Below, in pieces: positions 12,242-21,745 of a stretch of DNA of 64,000 bases. Within the stretch, counting starts at the first letter, position 1. The number at the start of each line of letters is the position of its first letter. Location of the stretch: NCBI GenBank assembly GCA_963575745.1, contig CAUYUJ010020718.1, forward strand, positions 87,652 through 151,651, given 5' to 3'. The notes beneath the pieces were generated by a model. It was given only the letters and a program-made list of their open reading frames with translations. It searched no databases and was not told where the DNA came from. The DNA comes from Prorocentrum cordatum. Taxonomy: Eukaryota > Sar > Dinophyceae > Prorocentrales > Prorocentraceae. The translations under genes and the position numbers were made by a program.

Positions 12242-12375
12242 TTTCGTCCCACGTGCGTTCAGTTTTAGGAACAATACGACTACCCCTCATTCTGTTTCAT
12301 TGTCCATTCCTACCTCCTCTTGCCCTGCTCCGCCGTCTGTCCGCGTCGCTTCCCCGGCGTCGCGCCCGATGTCTC

Positions 12376-12885
12376 GTGGGGGGCTCGTGCCAAGGCCAAG
12401 TGGACTTCCACATGCTCTAAGGCCACCATTGCCGATGTTTTGGCTTGGATTGACGCTGCTGGCAGTATCAACGAGTCGAATGCGATCCAGCATGTAAAGG
12501 ATGAAGTGGATTTGTTTGCAGAACGTCTGACAAAGGTGGGATCACTGCAAAGAAGGCCAGGGCAGATAATGTTGTGCTGAAGCGCGGGATGTTCTGGAAT
12601 GTGCAAGCGACGTTGGAGGACCTTCTGCAATTCGTCGAGAGGCACAGATATCTTACAGGGCAAATGAACCGTGCTAAGGCTGCCAAGTTTCTACAGGATT
12701 CCAAGTGCAGCGAATTCCGAATCCAATTCTGCGGACGTCCGAGGAGCGATACAACGTCGTCATGTGGAAGTACTGCCTGCAAAGGCAAAGGCAAAGGCAA
12801 ATGTAAAGGCGCCAGCATAGGAGGTCAGGAGTTCGACGAATTGCGTAGGTTCGGTAGGAAGTTGACGGACTTTGAACGAAGGTGA
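12376..12885 (+). pseudogene. unrecognised protein-coding remnant, C-terminal part
   Basis: Coding-like sequence SWGARAKAKWTSTCSKATIADVLAWIDAAG... continues to about 12540 in the same frame as the end of the previous remnant. It then shifts one frame to TAKKARADNVVLKRGMFWNVQATLEDLLQFVERHRY and ends with the Lys/Gly run ACKGKGKGKCKGA before a stop at 12883-12885. The 12242-12375 stretch between them contains stops and could be an intron or decay; I cannot distinguish these. Function unknown. Confidence 0.4.
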
Positions 12886-13428
12886 GAATCTCAGTTTTGA
12901 TCTCTGTGGTAGATATAGTTGTTTCTCATTTGATCGCTCCCCGTACAAAACTCAAAACATACATTATTTATATATGACTCCTCAGGCCCGCCTGGGCCAT
13001 GTGTACGCCGATATCTCTTTACCTTATCAAAGCGGGCTTTGATTGGGGCGTGCGCGGCCGGGGAACAGATACTGAGTTACCAGCGGCAGAGCGCATAAGC
13101 GATGTGCTCCCACAGTATGTGCAGAACTTCATTGGTCACTCGCATGTTTAAGTCACACTCAGCTGGTTTCACTTCCTCATTCTTCTGACGTATAGTCTAA
13201 CAGATTCGGTGTTGTGTTTGATATTTGTATTATCTTGTGTGTGCTTCTGCGTTTGATTGTTGTGATTGCGTGCTTCTCATTCTCTTTATTACAATAGCTT
13301 CGCTGATGTAAAATAAGAGCTGACTGCTTGCGTGAGATTTAAGAGGCTTTGCTTCGCCTGAGACTTCGTTGGACCTGGCCTCAGCGGCCAATGCGGCCCC
13401 AGCAAAGACGCAAAAAGACCCGGTCGAA

Positions 13429-13545
13429 GGTTCACCGCCGGCCCCCAGCAATTCCGGCGCAGCGGGGGGCTAGTTGGCAAAAAAAACCGACTGATGTTTA
13501 GCATAAGTTTGCTCGGTTTAAACTTGACTTCTCAAAATTTGACAA
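13429..13545 (+). mobile_element. right half of split hairpin unit
   Basis: GGTTCACCGCCGG followed by CCCCCAG and then the start of an F2-like body (CAATTCCGGCGCAGCGGGGGGCTAGTTGGC region). It completes the hairpin whose left arm ends at 11188. The last part (13490-13545) passes into the CA array. Confidence 0.55.
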
Positions 13546-13736
13546 CGCACACACACACGCACACACGCGTCCGCATACAGACACGAACACAGACACAGAC
13601 ACAGACACACCCACACGCACACGCACACACAAACAGACGCGGCCACACACACACACACACACACACGCACACACACACACACACACAACTAGCTGCCAGA
13701 CACACACACACACACACAAACGAAAACATCTGCAGA

Positions 13737-14005
13737 TACAGACGGACCGACGCCTTCGCACTCACAAACCGATCCCCCGCTGCTCAGCGCTCTCATTCCC
13801 CCGCGAAATCCTCGCGCCCCCGCGCACCCCGCCCCCCCCCCCTTCCCGCCGGCGCTCCGGAGGGGGGAGGCACCGCCCCATGTCGGGGCCGGCCCTCCCT
13901 CCACTCCAACCACTCCGCCCTCGCGGAGCGCCGGGGGGGAGGGAGGATGGGGAGGGGGGGGAGGGGGGGGGGGGGGGCGCGGGCGGCGCCAGCACCGCGC
14001 GCGCA
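13737..14005 (+). repeat. GC-rich module copy 1
   Basis: The module begins with an ACGGAC...GACG-CTTCGCAC lead, then CTCAGCGCTCTC, a C-rich stretch, CCGGCGCTCCGGAGGGGGG, GTCGGGGCCGGCCCTCCC, and CTCGCGGAGCGCCGG followed by a G-rich run. It contains an 11-base inverted repeat (CCGGCGCTCCG / CGGAGCGCCGG) about 75 bases apart. CA repeats flank it on both sides. Confidence 0.8.
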
Positions 14006-14137
14006 CACACGCACACAAACGCACACACACACGCTCACACACACACACACACACACAAACAGACAAACGCAGACACAGCACACACACACACACACACGCG
14101 CGCCCACACACACCACCTGCCACGCACACGCACACGC

Positions 14138-14224
<87 letters not shown>

Positions 14225-14231
14225 ATCCACA

Positions 14232-14483
14232 GACACGGACACACTGACGACGTCGCACTTACACACCCATCCCCACACTGGTCAGCGCTCTCCGCCCCCG
14301 CACCCCCCTGCCGCCCCTGCGCGCCCCGCCCCCCCTGCTCTTCCCGCCGGCGCTCCGGAGGGGGGAGGCGCCGCCCCATGTCGGGGCCGGCCCTCCCTCC
14401 ACTCCATCCACTCCGCCCTCGCGGAGCGCCGGAGGAAAGGGCGGAGGGGGAGGGGGGGAGGGGGCGCGCAGGCGGCGCCACGC
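14232..14483 (+). repeat. GC-rich module copy 2
   Basis: Nearly the same as copy 1 in order and wording, with lead ACGGACACACTGACGACGTCGC and the same inverted repeat CCGGCGCTCCG / CGGAGCGCCGG. Flanked by (CA)n. Confidence 0.8.
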
Positions 14484-15365
14484 ACACACACACACACACA
14501 CGCACACACGCACCCGAACACACACAAACACACACGCACACACGCAAGCAAGCACATGCGCATACACGCACACGTAAACACGCAACCACACACACATATA
14601 TATGCACATACACGCAAACATAAACACACCCGCACACACACACACAGACGCGCACAAACACACAAACACACATACACACACGCACAAACACACGCACACA
14701 CACACACACACACGCACACACACACATGCACACAGACGCACACATACACACGCACACCCACGCACGCACACACACACACACACGCACACACGCAAACATA
14801 GACACACACACACACGCACGCGCACACGACACACACACACACACGCAAGCACATGCGCATATACGCACACGTAAACAAGCACAGACACACATGCACATAC
14901 ACGCAAACATAAACACACACGCACACACACACACACAGACGCGCACAAGCACACACACACACACATACACACAAACAGACACACGCTCTCTCACACACAC
15001 ACATACTCACACACGCACCCACATGCACTCACACGCACACATGCACACATGCACACGCAGACACACACACACGCGCGCGCACACACATAAACACACATAC
15101 ACACATACACACGCACACACACACATGCACATAAACGCACACAAAGACGAGCACACACACACACACACACACATACGCACGCGCACACACACACGCACGC
15201 ACACAAACGCACACACACACACATACACGCACGCACACACACACACATACACACACACGGACAAAAGACAGACACAGGCACACACACACACACGAGCACA
15301 CACACACCAGACGCAAACCACACACAGACACACGCAGACACACACACACACACACACAACACCCA

Positions 15366-15501
15366 CGGACACGGACACACGGATGACGTCGCACCTACAA
15401 ACCGATCCCCACGCTGGTCAGCGCTCTCCGCCCCCGCGTCCTCTGCCGACTCCGCGCGCACCGCCCCCCCCCGCCCTCCCTGCCGGCGCTCCGGGGGGAG
15501 G
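15366..15501 (+). repeat. GC-rich module copy 3, left part
   Basis: It matches the first half of copies 1 and 2 up to GGCGCTCCGGGGGGAGGC, where LINE B begins. The missing half resumes at about 21262, so this copy was split by the LINE insertion. Confidence 0.75.
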
Positions 15502-15635
15502 CTTGGCTTGGCTTGGAGTCGACTAAAGCGGGCTCTCAGAGCCCAGTCGCAGTGTCCACACGGCAGCGCCAGCTGTTACAATTCAGCCTGTACAGTATAG
15601 AGCGCGAAGCGCGTAGATATACACAAGCACAGGCA

Positions 15636-18600
15636 TCAACATGAAAAGAGACGGCAAACACGCGCAAGACGAGCTGTGGCTGCAAGCAGCCGTTCCGCGG
15701 CACTCAGTTCAGCTTGAGTAACTGTGCATGCATCGCTCAAACACCAGGCCTCTCTGTACACCTCCGTCCAAACACAGTCGTTAGTATTTGTCCGAAACCC
15801 GATATCAAGCCAGCAGCCACACCCAACCCCTAAGGCCGAGACGCCACCATCCCAGGCACCCCGAATGGCAACGACATTCATCGTGTTAGTAAATATAGAA
15901 TCGTACGACTCTTTGATATAAGTTAGGGCCTCGCGGGCCTCATGTGTCAGTCTGTCAGCTCTCTCATTGTTTTCCCTGAAGATATGCTTCACAATGTCCC
16001 GTCCCTTCATAGGTGGTCCCCCTCCCTCCTGCACACATACGTTGTATAACCGATCCTGCAAGTTGGCAACTCGTTTGCGATAGTCCACCTGTTCACATGC
16101 CCACACACCGTTGATCCACGACACAATCAGCAGGCTATCCCCGCAGATCTCCACAGGTAGTCCAGGGGTGGTAAAATCCCAGACCGTTTCACGCATGTAC
16201 GATAGTGCAATACGTTTGCTGAGTCTCCGGTTCTCCTCCTCCTCCATCCTTCTTCTCTTGGGTTCCCTTTCCTCCTCCATACCTCTGCTAATACCGAACT
16301 CCTCCTCCTTCTCGTAGTTGGTACCACATCCTCTCTTGTGTTCTGGCTGCAAATATTTGTGTATATGCTCGGCCGCCGTCACGACAGCCCACGTGCAAAA
16401 AAAATCACCGCGCAGCATGCAGTCCCACCAGTCATCACCAAAGAACTGCTGTAGTGGGTACTGCCATGTACGCTGAGCCGTCACTTCCCTCCCCATTTTC
16501 CTCCTCCTCATATCCCCTTCCTCCCGACGAATACGTGTGGAAGCATGTGCATCGAAAAATGCGGCAGCTCGATCACGCATGTTATCCCATTGCTTAGGGA
16601 AGGCCAGCATACCGAATCTCGCATCATACCAACAGCGATCGCGACAGTTATGCACAGGCACAGATTGGATAAAATTGGACAAATCCTTGGCAACATTCCA
16701 GCATGCTAACAATAATCGCTGTGGCAGTGGCATGAAACCTGCCTCCTGAAACAATGTTCTGCATCTCCTCCTCCGTCGCAGCTCATAGTCCTGAATGGAC
16801 TCCTCTGGCAGCCTCCTCGTGGCCACAATCTGCAGCAAGCACTGGCCCTCAAAGCGGTGGATGTCCTCGAGACTGCTGTCATCCAATGTGAGATTTTCTC
16901 CTCCATACAGTATCTGAGATTGAATCCGTTCAGTATACCTCTGAAACTTAGCATTGGTAGGTACACGTCTGGCCCCATAGTAGGCCTTCTGTGAGTAGAA
17001 AGCCCTCCTTGCAGCATCCAGACGATAAGCCAGATCCTCATGAGAATGTGCCCGATAGTCGGCGGTAATGAATACACCCAGAAGCACCGTAGACGTCACA
17101 CGAGATAATCGAAAGGTCTGAAATTCATTGGTAGTCGAGGACATCTCAATATTATGGACCTGTGAAATCGCACCGTCCTGTTCAAAACTCACATCCTGTC
17201 CAAATACAAGGTATTCGCCAAGCAGAGGGATGGGAGTGGCATCTGCTTGAATGGGTTTCCATTCCATGCCGTGTCGCACAAGAGAGTGTGTGAGCTGCGC
17301 AAGCATCTCGATAAGTCGTGATTCGCTTTGAGCCAGCACTACCACGTTATCAGCCCAGACCATGTGGTTGACCGTATGTTGAGCCGTCGTACTCCATTTT
17401 TCCCCTACAATCTCGCATCTGTAACCGTACCCCAAGACATCCCATGTATGAAACGTCGCACTCCACATGTGGGCAGCAATAAGGTTGAAAGCCAGTGGCC
17501 CTTCTGGACCTCCAGTCCTAATATTCACATCCCAAGAGAATCCCTCAATACTCAGACCCTCACCTGTGACCTCACAACTCCCATAGAGTACAGCCTCCAG
17601 AAGGGGTATCTGAAACTGCAGAGGTACCTGACTCCATTGAAGGGCCTCACGGAGTTTCCCCACAGTGGCATGGTCGAAGGCCCTACGGATATCACAGATA
17701 GCAACGTGCAGTTCTTGATCACGCCATTTGGACGCATGTTGGCCCATGTTTTTGAGGGCCGCAGTGGTTTCGAATGTCTTGCGGTTACGCTGGAATCCGT
17801 AGAGACCCAAACGGCGCAGCACACCCGAAGACTCCACAGACTCCTCGATCATACACACAAGCGTGCTGACATACCAACGTGCGATAGCATTGAGCAAGCA
17901 CAGGAACCTGCAGTCGGACATGTTACTTGTGAGAGTCTTCTTCGGCATAACGCAAACAAGGATCTCACGCCAACTTTCAGGGTATGGGATAACACCCCTA
18001 AAGACCTGGTCAAAGATCGTGTGCATCTTATTCAGAGAGGCCCATGGTATTTTCTTCAATATTTCGCACGGCACACCGGCCCGTCCTGTCGCCCTGGACG
18101 ATCGGAGCCGACTCCGAGCACGCAAGAGCGTGCTGAAAGGTAAATTCGAGGCCGGCATCATGTTAGCCTCCCGTCGCAGCTCCTGCAACAGGCGACTGTT
18201 GGCCGAACGTGCCTCTAGAGATGAGAACTGCTCCTGACAAGTACGATGTATGATCCTCTCCCAATGCTGTCTATCCTCCGTCCCTCCCAGATTGTGTAGT
18301 GTGTTGCGTACACGTCTGCGCACGGGCGGGATCTGCCACTCCAGACGAGCACGGCGGTATTGTCTCCGCAGGGCGTTGAGCTGACGTGTCAGCTCACGCC
18401 TCTCAGGACTCTGTCCAGGCGGAAGTGCACGACGCCGTTCAAGCAACGGCTGGAGTCCTGACGGTCGCACGGGAGGTTTTAGAGGGGCATCCCTGGTCTG
18501 AAAAGCAACTCCCTGGGTAAAACTGCTCACGAGTCCAGAAGCCAAACCACGAAAGTCCCGAGGAGTACCACATCCAGGACCGTCGTCGTCGCAGGTCTTT

Positions 18601-19619
18601 GTCTCGTAAGGTATACCATTGGGGGTCTCTTTGAGGCCCATGTCATCATCATCACCGTCACCCTGGAAATCTTGAATTCGTTCCATCATCTCATCACATT
18701 GTGTACGTGCGATGTTCTCGTCATACCATGTACTCGGCGTGTAACCTACCAACTGCACCCGTGGTCTATAACATGCATTCCAAAATCTGTCAGGACTCCC
18801 GTGGTCTCTAGCAGAAAGAACGAGCATCGCATGGTCAGACAAGCGGCTGGTAGCCAGCTTACCCCCTCTGTGAAACTCGCAAGATACCGTCATCTCCGCT
18901 ATGTCCCTGCGAAGCGGTATACACATATAGTCGAGCACAGCGGACCTGGCTGGAACGCGCCCCCTCGCGTAGCCTGTCCACGTCACAGACCTATCTTGAA
19001 ATGTGTTGGCAGCCTTCAAACCGAACTCCATGAGCATACCTAGTATCCTCCTCCTCATGTCGTGTTTCATCCTCTCCCTCTCTCTGATCTTAGTACCCTC
19101 CTCCGAATAAACCATCCTCCCATCCACACCACCACCCGTGATAGCATATCTTATACCCTTGAATTCCCCACAAGTGTTCCCAGGGAGCTCCACATTGAAG
19201 TCCCCAGAGATAACCACGCTTGGAGTCCTATATTGTCCACTGCATTCTCTAATGATCCGTGTAAGTTCAGCAACCGTTTCGTCACATATAGTCTCGGCAT
19301 CTTTGACGCTCTCATCTGGAAGATAAACGCTCGCAAAGATAATTGGGTGGTTTTTCTTGCCCAAGACAGCCACGACCAGTCTAGATTGTGTAGTGATAAT
19401 GTCCCGAATCTGTCCCTTCCATTGTCCGTTCATCATAATGGCCGCCTTCCCATCCTTTGATGGGAAAACACTAAACCCCAGGCGTGTGCACTCACTAGAT
19501 ATCAGATGTTGTCCCTCCTGAATTGCCGCAAGGCCAACATGGGCCAGACAGTGTATTACTTCCGCCGCTCTGCAATTGTTTGCACCAGCCCTCTGACAGT
19601 TCCACGTCGCAGCATTCAT
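15636..19619 (-). CDS. LINE B ORF2: EEP endonuclease, RT, RNase H-like
   Basis: 1327 residues from ATG to TGA, intact. EEP endonuclease (1-270): WNCQRAG, AIQEGQHL, VISGDFNVEL, SAVLDYMCIP, SRLSDHAMLVL. RT (about 500-830): PKKTLTSNMSDCRFLCLLN, motif A VAICDIRRAFDHATV, motif B NIRTGGPEGPLAF, motif C HMVWADNVVVLAQS. A WxYPxxxFFGDDWW block at about 1055 is shared with LINE C. The C-terminus (about 1155-1327) carries EICGDSLLIVSWINGVW and HIFRENNERADRLTHEA, then VVAIRGAWDGGVSALGVGCGCWLDIG and TVTQAELSAAERLL. These are all four DEDD-type RNase H motifs, but with the second half before the first. Expected role: nick target DNA, copy element RNA by target-primed reverse transcription and remove RNA. 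Motif C WADN in place of YADD is unusual but shared by LINEs A and C. Confidence 0.92.
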   Translation of the reverse strand: MNAATWNCQRAGANNCRAAEVIHCLAHVGLAAIQEGQHLISSECTRLGFSVFPSKDGKAAIMMNGQWKGQIRDIITTQSRLVVAVLGKKNHPIIFASVYLPDESVKDAETICDETVAELTRIIRECSGQYRTPSVVISGDFNVELPGNTCGEFKGIRYAITGGGVDGRMVYSEEGTKIRERERMKHDMRRRILGMLMEFGLKAANTFQDRSVTWTGYARGRVPARSAVLDYMCIPLRRDIAEMTVSCEFHRGGKLATSRLSDHAMLVLSARDHGSPDRFWNACYRPRVQLVGYTPSTWYDENIARTQCDEMMERIQDFQGDGDDDDMGLKETPNGIPYETKTCDDDGPGCGTPRDFRGLASGLVSSFTQGVAFQTRDAPLKPPVRPSGLQPLLERRRALPPGQSPERRELTRQLNALRRQYRRARLEWQIPPVRRRVRNTLHNLGGTEDRQHWERIIHRTCQEQFSSLEARSANSRLLQELRREANMMPASNLPFSTLLRARSRLRSSRATGRAGVPCEILKKIPWASLNKMHTIFDQVFRGVIPYPESWREILVCVMPKKTLTSNMSDCRFLCLLNAIARWYVSTLVCMIEESVESSGVLRRLGLYGFQRNRKTFETTAALKNMGQHASKWRDQELHVAICDIRRAFDHATVGKLREALQWSQVPLQFQIPLLEAVLYGSCEVTGEGLSIEGFSWDVNIRTGGPEGPLAFNLIAAHMWSATFHTWDVLGYGYRCEIVGEKWSTTAQHTVNHMVWADNVVVLAQSESRLIEMLAQLTHSLVRHGMEWKPIQADATPIPLLGEYLVFGQDVSFEQDGAISQVHNIEMSSTTNEFQTFRLSRVTSTVLLGVFITADYRAHSHEDLAYRLDAARRAFYSQKAYYGARRVPTNAKFQRYTERIQSQILYGGENLTLDDSSLEDIHRFEGQCLLQIVATRRLPEESIQDYELRRRRRCRTLFQEAGFMPLPQRLLLACWNVAKDLSNFIQSVPVHNCRDRCWYDARFGMLAFPKQWDNMRDRAAAFFDAHASTRIRREEGDMRRRKMGREVTAQRTWQYPLQQFFGDDWWDCMLRGDFFCTWAVVTAAEHIHKYLQPEHKRGCGTNYEKEEEFGISRGMEEEREPKRRRMEEEENRRLSKRIALSYMRETVWDFTTPGLPVEICGDSLLIVSWINGVWACEQVDYRKRVANLQDRLYNVCVQEGGGPPMKGRDIVKHIFRENNERADRLTHEAREALTYIKESYDSIFTNTMNVVAIRGAWDGGVSALGVGCGCWLDIGFRTNTNDCVWTEVYREAWCLSDACTVTQAELSAAERLLAATARLARVCRLFSC

Positions 19620-19643
19620 TTGAAAGAACTGTCGGGCTCTCTC

Positions 19644-20726
19644 TCACTGACGATTGTACTCCGTAAGAAATGTATCCTTTGTGATCTGCACACCGTATGT
19701 CGTCACAAGATTCCTCCATGCATCATCCCAGAGCTGCCAGCCCGTACCTTTACGAAATTCCCCCAGAGCGAAAGGGCGTTGACCATTCACGGTACAATAG
19801 ATGGTGCTGACAGGGGGGCCGATCTCAGGACGAAGTGTCACAGCAGAAATCTGTGCTCGCATAACTGCCATGAAACGGCTAGTAGCTTTGACATGTGGTC
19901 GCTTCCATGGTGCACAGCCCACCGAGAATCGTAATGTCGTCGGATCTATATGTTGAGAAAGGCCCTGGATGAGATGTTCTGGCGATGGCATCTGGAAACC
20001 TGGGGGGGGAGGTGTACGATTCTGCACAGGAGTCACAACCTGATCGAGGTACTTTTTCCATCTCCAAATAATGTCTGCCTCTACTCCCCCCTTCACCGCC
20101 ATCTTCATGTTACCAAACATCACCCGGCCTGAGTTGAGTCGTTCCGTCCTGTCTGAGTCGAGTAATGCCGTGTCGTCCTCACTGAGTACGCTGGCAATGT
20201 TCTGAATAATCCTCATACCATCATCATATGTCAACATCTGTTGGTTACGTACAGCAGGGTTTCGCCAATCCTTGACCCACCCCTTAACCTCCAGGAAAGT
20301 CGGGCGCCACATGTTACGTGCTGCCTGTTGTGCTGTCGTTCCTCCCGTACCTCCGCCCGATCCTGGACCAGACGCGACCGAAGGAGCACCTCCCGCCTGG
20401 ATAGACGCAACAAGGGACTCAAGTTTCGTCTGACGATCTCCGAGGTTGTCTATGGCCTTCTGCTGAACATCCATTCTGGTCGTGTGTTGATCGAGGGTAT
20501 GTCGAATGGCTGTCTGGTTATCTTTGCTGGCAAACCCCATTTCAAGCAGCAAACGAATACTGTCATTCTTCTCATTGGCAATCACATTTTGTCTCCTCAC
20601 CTCCTCTGCCTGTCTCTCATCCTCTGATACCCGTGCACGAACAGAGCGATCATCAGGGAAAGGCACTGTTGCAGATATGTTATCCTGAGAGGACTTCACT
20701 TCACCGACTGGTAGAGCCTGCAACAT
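19644..20726 (-). CDS. LINE B ORF1 protein
   Basis: The frame is open from 20891, but its first ATG is at 20726 (MLQALPVGEV...), giving about 360 residues ending NRQ-TGA. The 20727-20891 part reads tandem DNA repeats and is probably leader. Residues about 30-110 are charged and heptad-like (SEDERQAEEVRRQNVIANEKNDSI..., DNLGDRQTKLESL), suggesting a coiled coil. A Gly/Ser/Thr linker (SGPGSGGGTGGTT) follows, then FLEVKGWVKDWRNPAVRN, and the conserved C-terminal block RFSVGCAPWKRPHVKAT also found in LINEs A and C. It ends 24 bases before the ORF2 ATG, which suggests reinitiation or separate translation. By position it is the RNA-binding ORF1 partner; no known RNA-binding fold is visible. Confidence 0.78.
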   Translation of the reverse strand: MLQALPVGEVKSSQDNISATVPFPDDRSVRARVSEDERQAEEVRRQNVIANEKNDSIRLLLEMGFASKDNQTAIRHTLDQHTTRMDVQQKAIDNLGDRQTKLESLVASIQAGGAPSVASGPGSGGGTGGTTAQQAARNMWRPTFLEVKGWVKDWRNPAVRNQQMLTYDDGMRIIQNIASVLSEDDTALLDSDRTERLNSGRVMFGNMKMAVKGGVEADIIWRWKKYLDQVVTPVQNRTPPPPGFQMPSPEHLIQGLSQHIDPTTLRFSVGCAPWKRPHVKATSRFMAVMRAQISAVTLRPEIGPPVSTIYCTVNGQRPFALGEFRKGTGWQLWDDAWRNLVTTYGVQITKDTFLTEYNRQ

Positions 20727-21190
20727 CTTTCTGTCAGCACTGTACCTACTGAGCCACTGTGTGTCTGTGACTTCCTCAACACCGTACCTGTTGAGCCACT
20801 GTGTGTCGGTAACCTCTGACTGTCTGGACCGTCGCTTATTGAGCTGTCGAAAGTCGCAGCCCGCCGTTGTCACAAGAAGAAATAGCAACAATGTGTCCGT
20901 CAGACCAAAGAATGAAAGAGAGGTACTCAGATATGCTCAATAAAGATACGTGGGACCGTCCGTCTGGCGAAAGTCACAGGTACTCAGAGCAAGCACAATA
21001 ATGATACGTGGGACCGTCTGTCGAAAGTCACAAGATCTCAGAAATACACAATAATGATACGCTGTCCGTTCGTTCAGCAAAATAGGAAAGTAAAGAGACA
21101 AGTGCAGCAACAACAATACAAAGCGGCCTAGCTTGCCTCGAACTTGTGGTAGTCGATGAGCACGAAAAAGGCAGCTATGGCTGCCGCGCT
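20727..21190 (-). promoter_or_regulatory. LINE B 5' region with tandem repeats
   Basis: There are two sets of direct repeats. One is a ~42-base repeat containing GAGCCACTGTGTGTC (20754-20835). The other is a 53-58 base repeat beginning GATACGTGGGACCGTC, at about 20946 and 21004, with a partial third at 21056 and a partial piece at 20918. Tandem monomers upstream of ORF1 are typical of LINE promoters; promoter activity here is inference. The outer 100 bases before the GC-rich module are unique. Confidence 0.55.
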
Positions 21191-21368
21191 GCCGCCCCGC
21201 GGCACCGCTCCCCCTGGACGGTCTGTGGGGCCCAGCCGCCCTTGAGCCCCTTGAGCCCAATTTCGGGGCCGGCCCTCCCTCCACTCCAACCACTCCGCCC
21301 TCGCGGAGCGCCAGAGAGGAAGACGGAGGGGGAGGGGGGGGGGCGCGCGGCCGGCACCAGCGCCGCGA

Positions 21369-21370
<2 letters not shown>
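21191..21370 (+). repeat. GC-rich module copy 3, right part
   Basis: From about 21262, TTTCGGGGCCGGCCCTCCCTCC and CTCGCGGAGCGCC continue the module interrupted at 15501. 21191-21261 is transitional and not clearly assigned to LINE or module. Confidence 0.65.
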
Positions 21371-21402
<32 letters not shown>

Positions 21403-21415
21403 TCACGCCCACACA

Positions 21416-21453
<38 letters not shown>

Positions 21454-21544
21454 TACACGCACACACACACAAACACGCACAGACACACGCACACACACAC
21501 ACACACACACAAACAAACAAACAAACACACACGCATGCACATTA
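21371..21544. repeat. (CA)n microsatellite
   Basis: CA dinucleotide runs with a short (CAAA)n stretch near 21510-21530, in continuity with the GC-rich module as in the 13.5-15.4 kb block. Confidence 0.9.
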
Positions 21545-21745
21545 CACGGACAACGCCGCTGGATCCAGCTCATTCCTCCCCATCTCCGCGCTGACTACTG
21601 CCATGCACCACTCGATCGGCGCCGCAGCGTAGAGATCCAGCCCTTCCAACCAACGCACCCCCCTCGCCGCGCCAGCGCTCCAGAGGGGGGAGGGGCCGCC
21701 GCACTACGGGGCCAGCCATCCCTCCGCTCCAGTCCGTCGCAACAC
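21545..21745 (+). repeat. GC-rich module copy 4 (diverged)
   Basis: It keeps the order of copies 1-3: ACGGACAACGCC lead, CCCCATCTCCGCGCTGACTAC, CCAGCGCTCCAGAGGGGGGAGGGGCCGCC and GGGGCCAGCCATCCCTCC. It lies at the downstream edge of the Helentron-like element. Confidence 0.6.

Larger units (their letters stand above)
11189..13428 (+). other. 2.2-kb gene-like insert splitting a hairpin
   Basis: A hairpin left arm (CCCGGCGGCAACCTGGT) ends at 11188, and the matching right part (GGTTCACCGCCGGCCCCCAG) resumes at 13429. Both edges keep a GGTCGA-GG motif resembling loop sequence GGTTGACGG, as expected of a short target duplication, with changes. Inside are two copies of GGAACCTCCGCGAAGGTGAA (near 11197 and 11294) and gene-like sequence at 11572-12885. 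Outside those frames, 11320-11570 and 12886-13428 hold no recognised gene. I do not recognise the element. Confidence 0.5.
13546..15501. repeat. (CA)n/(TG)n microsatellite arrays with GC-rich modules
   Basis: Long runs of CA with CG and TA interruptions. The longest pure run is about 78 bases ending at 14220. The CA sequence is interrupted by three copies of a GC-rich module (13737-14005, 14232-14483, 15366-15501). Open frames across this region encode only His-Thr or Cys-Val dipeptide runs on either strand and are not genes. Confidence 0.95.
15502..21190 (-). mobile_element. LINE B: full-length non-LTR retrotransposon, both ORFs open
   Basis: A minus-strand element with a repetitive 5' region (20727-21190), ORF1 (20726-19644), a 24-base gap, ORF2 (19619-15636), about 130 bases of 3' untranslated sequence and a short (CCAAG)3 tail at about 15502-15516. 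It sits inside GC-rich module copy 3, whose halves lie on either side. Because both ORFs are uninterrupted, it is the only element here that could be autonomous or recently active. Confidence 0.88.

Noticed and set aside
13494-15526. Long open frames of His-Thr and Cys-Val repeats
   Set aside because: They are translations of (CA)n/(TG)n on both strands; every frame is open because the dinucleotide has no stop.
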